Source: Deltaproteobacteria bacterium (GTDB lineage Bacteria; Bdellovibrionota_C; UBA2361; J135). Taken from it: a stretch of 37,229 nt of DNA. Position numbers and translations under genes: made by a program. The DNA is taken from positions 1 to 37,229 of the forward strand of contig JACKAH010000012.1 of NCBI GenBank assembly GCA_020635175.1, given 5' to 3'. The notes beneath the pieces were generated by a model. That model worked only from the letters and a program-made list of their open reading frames with translations. It searched no databases and was not told the origin of the DNA. Of the stretch, positions 24,913 through 32,020 are shown piece after piece (position 1 is the stretch's first letter; each line of letters begins with the position of its first letter).

Positions 24913-25380
24913 ATGCCACCAAAATCTATCTGGAGACTTGATGTCCTCATCAGTCTGGTCCTGATCCTCCCGCTGCTTTTTCACATCACCCATCTCTGGA
25001 ACTTTTGTGATGGATTGATTGATGAAAGGCCGCCAGTCTGGATCGGTCTTCTGTGCTTTGTTGGAGGCTGTCACCTTGTGCTCGTCGCAATCGTGGATCG
25101 AAGCGATATGCTCTTCATGTATGCGATGTTCACTCTGATGTCAGCGATTGGGACGATTCTCTTGAAGCTCCATCCTGCGTTCGAATCGAACAAGTTGGCA
25201 CTAATTTCTTTCCTGTATTCAGGTTTCCTGATCCTCGGGATCCTGATGCTTGGAGGAATCGGCGGTCCGCGTGCAGATGAAGAACAAGAAGAGATGCGCA
25301 GCTATCGAAAGATGCTGAGATCGAGATGGATCGGAGTCGGTTTTGTCGTTGTTTACGCGCTCTCTGTGACTCAGCTCTAG
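24913..25380 (+). CDS. small four-helix membrane protein of unlike codon use (155 aa)
   Basis: No family is recognised. From the ATG at 24913 the protein has four to five hydrophobic segments (for example D-V-L-I-S-L-V-L-I-L-P-L-L and G-F-L-I-L-G-I-L-M-L-G-G-I-G-G). A charged cytoplasmic-type loop, R-A-D-E-E-Q-E-E-M-R-S-Y-R-K, comes before the last helix. The frame stays open upstream to a TTG at 24823, and no ribosome binding site decides the start. Codons end preferentially in C or G (ATC, GTC, CTC, TCG), unlike its A/T-ending neighbours, which suggests recent acquisition. It is divergent from the carbamoyltransferase gene. Confidence 0.6.
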   Translation: MPPKSIWRLDVLISLVLILPLLFHITHLWNFCDGLIDERPPVWIGLLCFVGGCHLVLVAIVDRSDMLFMYAMFTLMSAIGTILLKLHPAFESNKLALISFLYSGFLILGILMLGGIGGPRADEEQEEMRSYRKMLRSRWIGVGFVVVYALSVTQL

Positions 25381-25392
25381 GTTTGAATTGGC

Positions 25393-25442
25393 CAGGGGGG
25401 CATACACGCTGTTGCTGCTCCCCTGTGCAAGTTCATTTTTTT
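25393..25442 (+). terminator. possible terminator after the membrane protein gene
   Basis: CAGGGG (25393-25398) pairs with CCCCTG (25420-25425), and a run of seven T follows at 25436-25442, ten bases past the stem. The distance makes it imperfect. Confidence 0.35.
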
Positions 25443-25602
25443 ATCTGCTTATCGTCGTTGTTCAGTACCTGGTAATTTTTCTTAGCGCGAGCCGCGTTCA
25501 TCTGCTAAGACTTCTTAGTATTTAAGATCAGATCGTTCAGTTTGATGATCTATTAATCGATAGAAATATTGAACGTGTTTTTGTTAAAACAAGGCAATTG
25601 TA

Positions 25603-26214
25603 ATGACACAAACATCTCAGGCTCCAAGCGAGGAGAATCGAGAAAAGTTAAGGAAATACGCAGAGTTGCTCCTTAAGTGGAGCACAGTGGTCGACCTAAC
25701 GGCCGCTAAGACGGTGCAAGAGATTTCTCAAAATCACATTGCGGATGCATATCTGGCATTGGAGGAGCTTCCTGAAAGTGAGGCAATTATTGATATTGGA
25801 ACGGGAGCTGGTCTACCAGGTATAGTCTTTGCTGTATTTAGACCTGACACTCAGATTCATCTAGTTGATACGAGAATTAAGATAGGATCCTTTTTAGAGC
25901 AGGTGCGGATGGAGTTAATGCTGAGTAATGTCCACATTCACATAACTAACATTGAGCATTTCAAGCCAGAGGATCATGGTCTGATGCCGGGTGATTACTA
26001 TAGCGTTAGTAGAGCTTTTAGTCCGATGGAAAAGCTAGCAGCATATACTAGACATATGGTTTCTGTCAGATCCCCGCTTTATGTGATGAGCACTGAGAAT
26101 TCAATTGCTGCTAATCCAAAGCAATGGGCGCTTAATGGCCTCGAACTGTTAAAGGGCATTCCTTATCAGCTTGGAAATTCACAGAGGGTGATTTTTCAGG
26201 TTGTTTCTCCTTAG
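25603..26214 (+). CDS. rsmG: 16S rRNA (guanine-527-N7)-methyltransferase RsmG (GidB)
   Basis: 203 aa, the usual GidB size. It methylates G527 of 16S rRNA with SAM in the cytoplasm. The N-terminal K-W-S-T-V-V-D-L-T-A segment matches the family's 'N.nLta' element. The SAM motif is I-I-D-I-G-T-G-A-G-L-P-G-I (residues 62-74), followed by H-L-V-D-T-R-I-K (motif II, with the R/K typical of RsmG) and S-V-S-R-A-F (residues about 133-138). It is the first gene of the rsmG-parA-parB block, a conserved near-origin order, but here 1.17 kb of parS sites and repeats separate it from parA. Spacing and lack of overlap suggest its own promoter. Confidence 0.9.
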   Translation: MTQTSQAPSEENREKLRKYAELLLKWSTVVDLTAAKTVQEISQNHIADAYLALEELPESEAIIDIGTGAGLPGIVFAVFRPDTQIHLVDTRIKIGSFLEQVRMELMLSNVHIHITNIEHFKPEDHGLMPGDYYSVSRAFSPMEKLAAYTRHMVSVRSPLYVMSTENSIAANPKQWALNGLELLKGIPYQLGNSQRVIFQVVSP

Positions 26215-26248
26215 TTTAGCAAGCGTTAGTTTAATTAACTTAAAGTAA

Positions 26249-26264
26249 TGTTCCACGTGGAACA
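26249..26264. promoter_or_regulatory. parS site 1
   Basis: The perfect 16-bp palindrome TGTTCCACGTGGAACA, a variant of the chromosomal parS consensus TGTTtCACGTGaAACA, lies between rsmG and parA. It is the left end of the first parS-bounded repeat module and begins 35 bp after the rsmG stop. Confidence 0.93.
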
Positions 26265-26512
26265 TTTCCCCCTCCGCCTCCTTCGGAGGCACCTCCCCCG
26301 TAAACGGAGGAGGACAATGAGGACAGCGCTTCGCGCTGCAGCTGGAATCTTTACCATTCGCCTCCTCCGTAAACGGAGGGAACCTATGTGGACAGCGCTT
26401 TGCGCTGCCACAGGTCTGCCTCAGCCGCAGGCTGCCACTGAAGAGCTCCCCCTCTGGGGGAGCTGTCGCCGCAGGCGACTGTGGGGGTTGCAGCTCTAAG
26501 CACGACACAAAA

Positions 26513-26528
26513 TGTTCCACGTGGAACA
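26513..26528. promoter_or_regulatory. parS site 2
   Basis: Identical 16-bp palindrome at the right end of module copy 1. It ends 1 bp from the stop codon of the DUF559-like gene, so the gene's 3' end abuts a ParB-binding site. Confidence 0.92.
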
Positions 26529-26529
26529 T

Positions 26530-26889
26530 TTACATACGCCCAAGAATAGCCTCTCTTATCCTCCCAACGACGTACTCAATATCGTTAAGCACGTCGTAGT
26601 TGCTTATTCTTAAAGTATAAATACCACTTATGCCTAGAATATAGTCCCTTGCCGCATCGTAGTACTCGCTGAAATCATGACTTAATCCATCGACCTCAAC
26701 CGCAAGCTTTATCGATGGTGCGTAAAAATCAAGGATGAAGTTCTCAAGAGGTGCCTGTCTCTTAAATCTAATGTTTAGTAGTTGCCTCTTTCTAAGATGT
26801 TTCCATAGGAGCTGCTCAGTGTAGGTCATCTTGGAGCGAAGCTTTCGAGCTTTGTGCTTGAGGTTCGAATTGTATAGTCGTTGCTTCAC
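26530..26889 (-). CDS. DUF559 / Vsr-like endonuclease-fold protein
   Basis: 119 aa from a GTG at 26889; the open frame extends further up into the repeat, but family members normally begin near here. The sequence H-K-A-R-K-L-R-S-K-M-T-Y-T-E-Q-L-L-W-K-H-L-R, then R-F-K-R-Q-A-P, F-I-L-D-F-Y and L-A-V-E-V-D-G-L-S-H is a clear DUF559 signature (PD-(D/E)XK-like Vsr fold; the D in F-I-L-D-F-Y and E/D in V-E-V-D-G are the likely catalytic acids). The usual V-D-G-x-x-H is present as V-D-G-L-S-H. The family is often found in repeated or mobile contexts. It lies between two copies of the parS module, and parS site 3 sits 41 bp upstream of the start. Confidence 0.8.
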   Translation of the reverse strand: MKQRLYNSNLKHKARKLRSKMTYTEQLLWKHLRKRQLLNIRFKRQAPLENFILDFYAPSIKLAVEVDGLSHDFSEYYDAARDYILGISGIYTLRISNYDVLNDIEYVVGRIREAILGRM

Positions 26890-26930
26890 CTCTAGTAATC
26901 GAGTTGATTTGAAATAGGTTGATTGAAAAA

Positions 26931-26946
26931 TGTTCCACGTGGAACA
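26931..26946. promoter_or_regulatory. parS site 3
   Basis: Identical 16-bp palindrome at the left end of module copy 2, 41 bp upstream of the DUF559-like gene start, so ParB binding could also affect that gene's expression. Confidence 0.93.
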
Positions 26947-27194
26947 TTTCCCCCTCCGCCTCCTCCGGAGGCACCTCCCCCGTAAACGGAGGAGGGCAAT
27001 GAGGACAGCGCTTCGCGCTGCAACTGGAATCTTTACCATCCGCCTCCCCCGTAAACGGAGGAGGATTAAGGAGACAGTGCTTCGCGCTGCCACAGGTCTG
27101 CCTCAGCCGCAGGCTGCCACTGAAGAGCTCCCCCTTTGGGGGAGCTGTCGCCGCAGGCGACTGTGGGGGTCATAACTCAATCCGCATCGAAAAA

Positions 27195-27210
27195 TGTTCC
27201 ACGTGGAACA
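27195..27210. promoter_or_regulatory. parS site 4
   Basis: Identical 16-bp palindrome at the right end of module copy 2. Confidence 0.93.
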
Positions 27211-27245
27211 TCTACCCCTGAAATGGAACACCATTCTTTGAAAAA

Positions 27246-27261
27246 TGTTCCACGTGGAACA
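27246..27261. promoter_or_regulatory. parS site 5
   Basis: Fifth identical palindrome, 51 bp after site 4 and 126 bp before the parA start. It is not part of a 264-bp module and may be the ancestral parA-proximal site. Confidence 0.93.
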
Positions 27262-27387
27262 TCTATGCTCAAAACAAATGGCACTAGAGAGAAATTGCAC
27301 TAAATTTACTTTAAATTAGTTGCAGTCAGAGATCTCTCTATGATACCAATTCTTTTAGTGGCAAAATTCAATTTTTGATGTGGAAAA

Positions 27388-28191
27388 ATGAGCCAAGTTA
27401 TTGCAATCTCTAATCAAAAAGGTGGCGTTGGTAAGACAACCAGTGCCGTAAGTATAGCAAGTGAGCTTGCGCTAATGGGACGTAAGGTCCTCTTAATAGA
27501 CTTTGATCCTCAGGGTAATGCCACAAGCGGTCTCGGAGTTCAGATAGCGGAAGAGGGTGAAGACCTCTACGATATGTTTTTCGGTGAGATTTCTCTCTCA
27601 AGTGTAGTGCAAAACGTTGATATTAAAGGGCTTGAAACTCTCAAAGTTGCAGCATCTACACGGGATCTCGTTGGTGTTGAGATAGAGCTTGGCAAAAAAC
27701 CTGGCCGAGAGCTAATTCTAAAAACTCAGCTTAAGCTACTTCGAGCAAGCTTTGACTATGTGATTATAGATTGTCCACCTTCTCTAGGACTTTTAACCCT
27801 AAACGCGCTTGGGGCCGCTGATTCAGTATTAATACCCCTTCAATCTGAGTACTATGCATTAGAGGGAGTTTCAGCGTTGCTCGAAACAATCAATTTTGTA
27901 ACCCAGACATTCAATCCAAAACTTCAGATAGCTGGCGTCTTTCTGACAATGTTCGATTCAAGAACCAATCTTTCAAATCAGGTTCTTGATGAGGCTAGGA
28001 ATTACTTTGGTGATCTGCTTTTTGGTACAACTGTACCACGAAGTATTCGTTTGTCTGAAGCGCCGAGTCACGGATTGCCAATTGGCATTTACGACCCAGG
28101 ATCTGCTGGTGGCAGAGCTTATGCCAAGGTAGCAGAAGAGCTTGATGAGCGAGTTTTTGGGCTAAATACCGCAAGAAAAGTAGCAAATTAA
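27388..28191 (+). CDS. parA: chromosome-partitioning ATPase ParA (Soj)
   Basis: 267 aa, the standard chromosomal Soj length without the N-terminal HTH of plasmid ParA. The deviant Walker A is KGGVGKTT (residues 11-18), with L-L-I-D-F-D-P-Q-G-N-A-T-S-G near 35-48, and Walker B is V-I-I-D-C-P-P-S-L-G. The DNA-binding arginine region P-R-S-I-R-L-S-E-A-P-S-H-G is intact. It forms nucleoid-bound dimers that pull ParB-parS complexes. parB follows after 59 bp, and the parS cluster lies directly upstream, so ParB could autoregulate the operon. Confidence 0.95.
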   Translation: MSQVIAISNQKGGVGKTTSAVSIASELALMGRKVLLIDFDPQGNATSGLGVQIAEEGEDLYDMFFGEISLSSVVQNVDIKGLETLKVAASTRDLVGVEIELGKKPGRELILKTQLKLLRASFDYVIIDCPPSLGLLTLNALGAADSVLIPLQSEYYALEGVSALLETINFVTQTFNPKLQIAGVFLTMFDSRTNLSNQVLDEARNYFGDLLFGTTVPRSIRLSEAPSHGLPIGIYDPGSAGGRAYAKVAEELDERVFGLNTARKVAN

Positions 28192-28256
28192 AGGACCGTG
28201 CTCCATGCCATTTGCTGGAGCTTAAGTAGAGTTTTTGAAATTGGAGAGTATTGAGA

Positions 28257-29267
28257 ATGACAACAAATGCTAAAAAAGGTGGAAGAAAAGCGTTAGGAAG
28301 AGGATTGAGTTCTCTGATATCGACACCAGTTGTTTCACTTTCAAATTATAAAGATGAAAAGACCTCAGCATTAACATCTGCAGTGACTGAGCAGAACTTA
28401 GCCAAAGAGATCAAAGCACCAGTTGCGGAAAATAAGAGCGAGGAAAAGCAGCAAGGTGGAGTTACTTTTCTTGATATTAAAATGATCATCAACAACCCCG
28501 CGCAACCAAGAAAGCAGTTTATCGAAAGCGAGATTGCTGAACTTGCCGAAACGATCAAAACGATGGGCGTATTACAACCACTAATCGTAAGACCTTCGCT
28601 TAAAAGCGAGGAGCAATATGAGATCGTTGCCGGTGAGAGACGCTGGAGAGCTTCTAAGAAGGTTGGATTAACTGAAGTTCCTGTAATTATTAAAGATTTG
28701 AGTGATTGGGAATCTATGGAGATTGCCCTAGTTGAGAACGTTCAGCGTTCAAATCTTAACCCAATAGATGAAGCCAAAGCTTATCAAGGCCTGATGGATA
28801 GCTTTTCTCTTAGCCAACAAGATGTTGCTGAAAGAATTGGAAAGGACAGAGCAACTGTTGCCAACTTAGTTAGAATTTTAAAGCTTAGTGATGAGATTCA
28901 AACTTTAATACAGGAAGAGAAGCTTACAACTGGCCATGCTAAAGCTTTGCTCTCAGTCAAAGATGAAAGAGCACAGTTAAGCTTAGCTAAGAAGGCAGTC
29001 GAAGATTCACTCTCCGTTCGAGCGCTTGAGCAACTTGTTTCGCAAAGTGCTCCGCTCGATGGTAGCAAAAAAGCAGCGTTAAAGGGCAAAGAGGGAATTA
29101 ATGCAGCAGCTAAAACATTCACAGATTTTCCTGAACTAGTTGAAAAAATGCGACGTAAGATGGGCACAAAAGTTCTGATCAAGCACCACAACTCAGGCCG
29201 TGGAAAAATTGAATTACAGTATTTCTCTGAACAGGAGTTAGATCGTTTAGTTCAACTTCTCTCTTAA
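28257..29267 (+). CDS. parB: chromosome-partitioning CTPase/DNA-binding protein ParB (Spo0J)
   Basis: 336 aa from the ATG at 28257, which has GGAG ten bases upstream; an in-frame TTG at 28251 is less likely. The N-terminal K-G-G-R-K-A-L-G-R-G-L-S-S-L is the typical ParA-stimulating tail. The CTP-binding region shows N-P-A-Q-P-R-K-Q-F, G-E-R-R-W-R-A and E-N-V-Q-R-S-N-L-N-P-I-D-E-A. The HTH is L-S-Q-Q-D-V-A-E-R-I-G-K-D-R-A-T-V-A-N. A dimerisation domain at the end finishes with R-G-K-I-E-L-Q-Y-F-S. It should bind the five parS sites upstream and slide as a CTP clamp. It is cotranscribed with parA. Confidence 0.95.
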   Translation: MTTNAKKGGRKALGRGLSSLISTPVVSLSNYKDEKTSALTSAVTEQNLAKEIKAPVAENKSEEKQQGGVTFLDIKMIINNPAQPRKQFIESEIAELAETIKTMGVLQPLIVRPSLKSEEQYEIVAGERRWRASKKVGLTEVPVIIKDLSDWESMEIALVENVQRSNLNPIDEAKAYQGLMDSFSLSQQDVAERIGKDRATVANLVRILKLSDEIQTLIQEEKLTTGHAKALLSVKDERAQLSLAKKAVEDSLSVRALEQLVSQSAPLDGSKKAALKGKEGINAAAKTFTDFPELVEKMRRKMGTKVLIKHHNSGRGKIELQYFSEQELDRLVQLLS

Positions 29268-29286
29268 GAAAAAGATACGTTGTACT

Positions 29287-30327
29287 ATGCTGAGTCGAAT
29301 CTTTGCTGCACTTCTTGCTCTACTTAGTATCTGCGCAACTTTAATATACGCCGAAGAACCTACAAAAATCGGGGCAATCTTACCATTAAGTGGCCCCCTG
29401 GCGAGCGTAGGAGAGGCTGTTAAAAATGGGATGATCTTTGCCGACGAAGCTTTTGATCACGACAATAAAGTACAATTCGTCTTTGAAGATGATGCTTATC
29501 TTCCTAAAAACACGGTAACCGCCTTTCGCAAATTGGTTGATAAGGATCACGTAAAAGCTGTCTTTGTTTTCGGCTCACCCCCTTCGCTATCTGTTGCGCA
29601 TTTAGCCGAGAAAGCAAAGCTTCCGATGATTTCAGTCGCCATGACAGAGGCGCTTACAAAAGGAAAAGACTTTGTGGTGCGTTACAACGTAACAGCAAAA
29701 TCGATAGATCGAGAGGTTCGCACAGAAGTTAAGAAAAGGGGGTATCAATCAATCGCTATCGTCTCTACCGAAAACGATGCGATGCTCGATTCACGAGAGC
29801 TTTTCTTAAAGGAGTCTCCAGCCAAGGTAATCTATGATCAAACATTTATCCCCGATCAGAGAGATTTTCGTGTTAGCGCAGCAAAAATAGCAGAGCTTAA
29901 ACCTAGCGCTATCTTTCTGCTACTTATGCCACCCGCAAGCTCTAGCTTTGCAAAACAGGTCAGAGCACTTGGTTACAAAGGGGATATCTTTGGAACTCCT
30001 CCACTTGGAGTCAGGCAGGAACTTGAAGCCTCAGATGGTGCACTGCTTGGTGCTTGGTATATCTCAGGTAATGACAGATTGGCCAAAGGCTTTTACGAAA
30101 GGTACAACAAACGCCACGGTGAATTTCCAATTACAGAAGCAACGTATGGACATGACATTGCGAAACTTCTTATTGAAGGTGCGCACGCTGGAGACATTAA
30201 TTCCAAGCTTCACTCAAAGGATAGTTTTGATGGATTGCTTGGTCGTTACGGAATTGATGAAACAAACTCCTTTGAGGTACCGACAGCGGTGCATTTAATT
30301 ACAGAAAAGGGATATATCTTAGGATAA
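29287..30327 (+). CDS. periplasmic branched-chain-amino-acid-type binding protein (LivJ-like)
   Basis: 346 aa, type I periplasmic binding protein (Peripla_BP_6). A signal peptide spans residues 1-22 (cleavage near I-Y-A). I-G-A-I-L-P-L-S-G-P-L-A-S-V-G is the family's canonical ligand-loop start, and F-V-F-E-D-D-A-Y-L-P follows. P-M-I-S-V-A-M-T-E and the hinge/second-domain motif A-I-F-L-L-L-M-P are also typical. No permease or ATPase genes are adjacent, so it may serve a transporter elsewhere, or work in sensing or lipid/amide uptake. It lies 19 bp downstream of parB and may be read from the same transcript. The ligand cannot be inferred. Confidence 0.85.
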   Translation: MLSRIFAALLALLSICATLIYAEEPTKIGAILPLSGPLASVGEAVKNGMIFADEAFDHDNKVQFVFEDDAYLPKNTVTAFRKLVDKDHVKAVFVFGSPPSLSVAHLAEKAKLPMISVAMTEALTKGKDFVVRYNVTAKSIDREVRTEVKKRGYQSIAIVSTENDAMLDSRELFLKESPAKVIYDQTFIPDQRDFRVSAAKIAELKPSAIFLLLMPPASSSFAKQVRALGYKGDIFGTPPLGVRQELEASDGALLGAWYISGNDRLAKGFYERYNKRHGEFPITEATYGHDIAKLLIEGAHAGDINSKLHSKDSFDGLLGRYGIDETNSFEVPTAVHLITEKGYILG

Positions 30328-30518
30328 ATTTTTCATTTCTGATCTTAATCTTTAGATCTAAAACGGCCAAAGTTAGAATCTAGTTTGGTTAAAAAATATC
30401 GAAGAATCTTAAATCGCAACCGAATCGACTAAATCCCATACCTGAACTGGTCACTTTAACATACCGAAATCATTCTTTGTTTTGCTCTTACAATCATGTT
30501 ATCTTCAGAAATTCATCC

Positions 30519-31494
30519 ATTGGGTCAGCAGGCGTTACTTTGCCACAAGCGCGAACAGCAAGTTCTTGCTCACCTCTCATTGGAGAAAGACGTTCGTTTC
30601 AGACAGAGCTAGAGTAGTTGCAAACAGAGATGGATCCTAATGAAAGTAACAGCTGTTTCTTTCACCAGGATCCAGAGCAATCGGTTATCACTTGATGGTT
30701 ATGGATCTAAACAACAGCTGCCTGAACAAGGTGGTTGAACCCTGGGTGAGCCGCGACATCGACTCTCCTTGGGTGGGACACTCGGCGATCTCGCTGGGGA
30801 CCGAGTGTCCCATTTTACACCCCGATGACATCAAAACCCTGTATAGAGACCACGGGGTAGAGAGTCACAGTAGTCATCGGGTATCCGGTGCCGAGGCCGC
30901 CGCGGGCGGTTTCGGCACCAACTAACACATCCAGTCTCGAGATGACCCTGTAAGAGGCTGGGTAGGCAGCGGGCTCTCACCCGGAAGCCTCCTCCTCATC
31001 CTTGTTACCGTTACGAGGAAAAGGAGAGGCACTCGCTGCCACTCGGGACGCCGAACCTGCCCCACATGTTCGGTGTCCCACTAGTACGGTGGTTGCATGG
31101 AGAGTCAGGGGTATCGTGGAATCCGTCCCTGGCTCTCCTCTTCCACTCGTTCATTGAATCCAACGTTTCAGGCGTGACGTCTGATCTCTCGGCGGTGAGA
31201 GGCGCGGCAGGCTTTACCCGAAACGTTGGCTAGGTTGCTCTCCGGTCTCCACCTGCCCGGAGATCCTGCCCCTTGGAGAGTTACCGACCGCGCTCGAGAG
31301 CTGATCCCCCTCTCGAGCGCACCTCACAAAACGGAGCTGAGCTTCGTTTCGATCTGGCAGTGAACTTGGACTCGGGTGATGTCGTAGATTCCGTTGCTGC
31401 CAGAAAGGAGCGCCACCGGTTTTCACACCGCTGGCGCTCCAACTTCATACTATGGTTGTTTCTAATGGTTAAATGCTCTGGACCTAATCCCAAT
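30519..31494 (+). ncRNA. candidate large, highly structured non-coding RNA (~0.9-1 kb)
   Basis: No credible protein is encoded, but hand folding finds helices nearly end to end. A junction closes by GCGAAC/GTTCGT (30551-30556 with 30592-30597). Hairpins follow at 30631-30674, 30774-30812 (12 bp perfect), 30821-30881, 30887-30919 (15 bp, loop GCG), 30931-30961, 30965-31040 (branched), 31045-31079 (12 bp), 31099-31138 (12 bp), 31160-31229 (10-bp outer stem), 31233-31285, 31290-31320 (11 bp perfect), 31329-31349 (9 bp, loop TGA), 31354-31403 and 31407-31440. About nine imperfect pairs inside helices are G.U on the + strand, and I found no internal A.C, which fits + strand transcription. The ends may join: 30519-30530 can pair with 31474-31477, 31481-31483 and 31490-31494. 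It is visibly GC-richer than its surroundings. A weak -10 (TGTTAT, 30497-30502) lies upstream. The size resembles OLE, GOLLD and ROOL; identity is unknown. Confidence 0.75.
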
Positions 31495-31629
31495 TCCCCT
31501 TGAATTTCAATTTATAAACGCCCCGATTCCGACTTAAAACTCACTCCATAAGCAATTAATGGAAATATGTTACATTATTTGTTTTGCCGACATAACAAGA
31601 TCATATGTTTTTATAAGAAAGTGGTTTTT

Positions 31630-31788
31630 ATGAGAATTAGAGTTAACAACAGTAAAATAGCTGCTATCGCGTCAATTTTAGTACATCTGCTCCTTTTTGC
31701 CTCTGTGATCTACTGCCATGCAGAGGAACCGATCGATCATGATTATGATGAAAATTACGGAAGTGTCTTTATTTCTGATAGAAGATAA
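31630..31788 (+). CDS. small secreted or membrane-anchored peptide (52 aa)
   Basis: Starting at the ATG at 31630 the peptide reads M-R-I-R-V-N-N-S-K then a hydrophobic stretch I-A-A-I-A-S-I-L-V-H-L-L-L-F-A-S-V-I-Y, then a likely cleavage site C-H-A, and an acidic tail rich in Asp, Glu and Tyr. The open frame extends 21 codons further upstream but without a signal-peptide-like start. No clear ribosome binding site is present. It lies 136 bp after the end of the structured RNA region and is the only coding candidate between it and speA. No family is recognised. Confidence 0.5.
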   Translation: MRIRVNNSKIAAIASILVHLLLFASVIYCHAEEPIDHDYDENYGSVFISDRR

Positions 31789-31817
31789 ATATGAAAATCG
31801 GCTCTTTTGAGCTAGGA

Positions 31818-31848
31818 CTTTTTGCTGCTTTTTTGCGCAGCTAAAAAG
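31818..31848 (+). terminator. stem-loop downstream of the 52-aa gene
   Basis: CTTTTT-GCTGC (31818-31828) pairs with GCAGC-t-AAAAAG (31837-31848): 11 bp with one bulged T and an 8-base T-rich loop. No T tract follows, so it may be a processing or attenuation element rather than a true terminator. Confidence 0.35.
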
Positions 31849-31959
31849 GCATGGAGGTGCTATTTCCCCTCCTTAAATACAAATCAACTCAGGTCGTTAC
31901 AACCGATAGGCTCACTTGTTTAATCAGGCGCTCGACTAATTTTGCTAAATGCTCAATAC

Positions 31960-32015
31960 TCCCCCTCGCGCTCATATTTTAAGGCGCGTTTAACTTGTAT
32001 GTCGTTTGAGGGGGA
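31960..32015 (+). promoter_or_regulatory. speA leader hairpin sequestering the ribosome binding site
   Basis: TCCCCCTC (31960-31967) is the exact complement of GAGGGGGA (32008-32015), the only good ribosome binding site for speA, seven bases upstream of the TTG start at 32021. A small inner helix, GCGC/GCGC (31968-31971 with 31984-31987), sits inside. When folded, the leader would hide the RBS, so translation may depend on temperature, a ligand or a protein. This is inferred from complementarity only. Confidence 0.5.
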
Positions 32016-32020
32016 TCTTT

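Larger units (their letters stand above)
26249..26528. repeat. parS-bounded repeat module, copy 1
   Basis: A 280-bp module with a parS site at each end (starts exactly 264 bp apart). The first 235 bp or so are over 90% identical by eye to 26931-27165, in direct orientation. The interior is a string of short perfect hairpins: CAGCGC-ttc-GCGCTG, a GGGGGAGCT stem near 26450, and GTCGCC-gca-GGCGAC near 26465. Open frames run through it only because it is GC-rich and hairpin-built. I do not consider them genes. Confidence 0.85.
26931..27210. repeat. parS-bounded repeat module, copy 2
   Basis: Second copy of the 280-bp module, with the same 264-bp spacing between its two parS starts as copy 1. About 16 substitutions were counted by eye over the first 235 bp, most of them in one 25-bp patch near 27058-27082, and the last ~35 bp before the right parS differ. 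The hairpin string is preserved: CTCCGGAG, CAGCGC-type, AGCTCCCCC-ttt-GGGGGAGCT and GTCGCC-gca-GGCGAC. Confidence 0.85.

Noticed and set aside
24811..25074. 87-codon minus-strand frame opposite the membrane protein gene
   Set aside because: Its translation is charged low-complexity sequence without a family; the plus-strand frame gives well-formed membrane helices.
26179..27300. Open frames in the parS modules (26248-26499 +, 26930-27175 +, 26179-26529 -, 27103-27300 -)
   Set aside because: They begin in the parS palindrome itself and translate hairpin repeats into low-complexity Arg/Leu/Pro sequence. No coding evidence.
25381..27387. Replication origin (oriC)
   Set aside because: The rsmG-parAB context suggests proximity, but no cluster of DnaA boxes or AT-rich unwinding element could be seen.
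30519..31494. Group II intron, tmRNA, RNase P RNA or rRNA as identity of the structured region
   Set aside because: No domain-V-like AGC...GUUC hairpin near the 3' end, no GUGYG start, no reverse transcriptase frame, and none of the conserved RNase P, tmRNA or rRNA sequence blocks I know are present.
30692..31503. Several open frames of 60-80 codons on both strands in the GC-rich region (for example 30692-30925 +, 31273-31503 +, 31214-31426 -)
   Set aside because: They run through perfect hairpin arms, have no ribosome binding sites or family patterns, and are best explained as chance open frames in a structured RNA gene.
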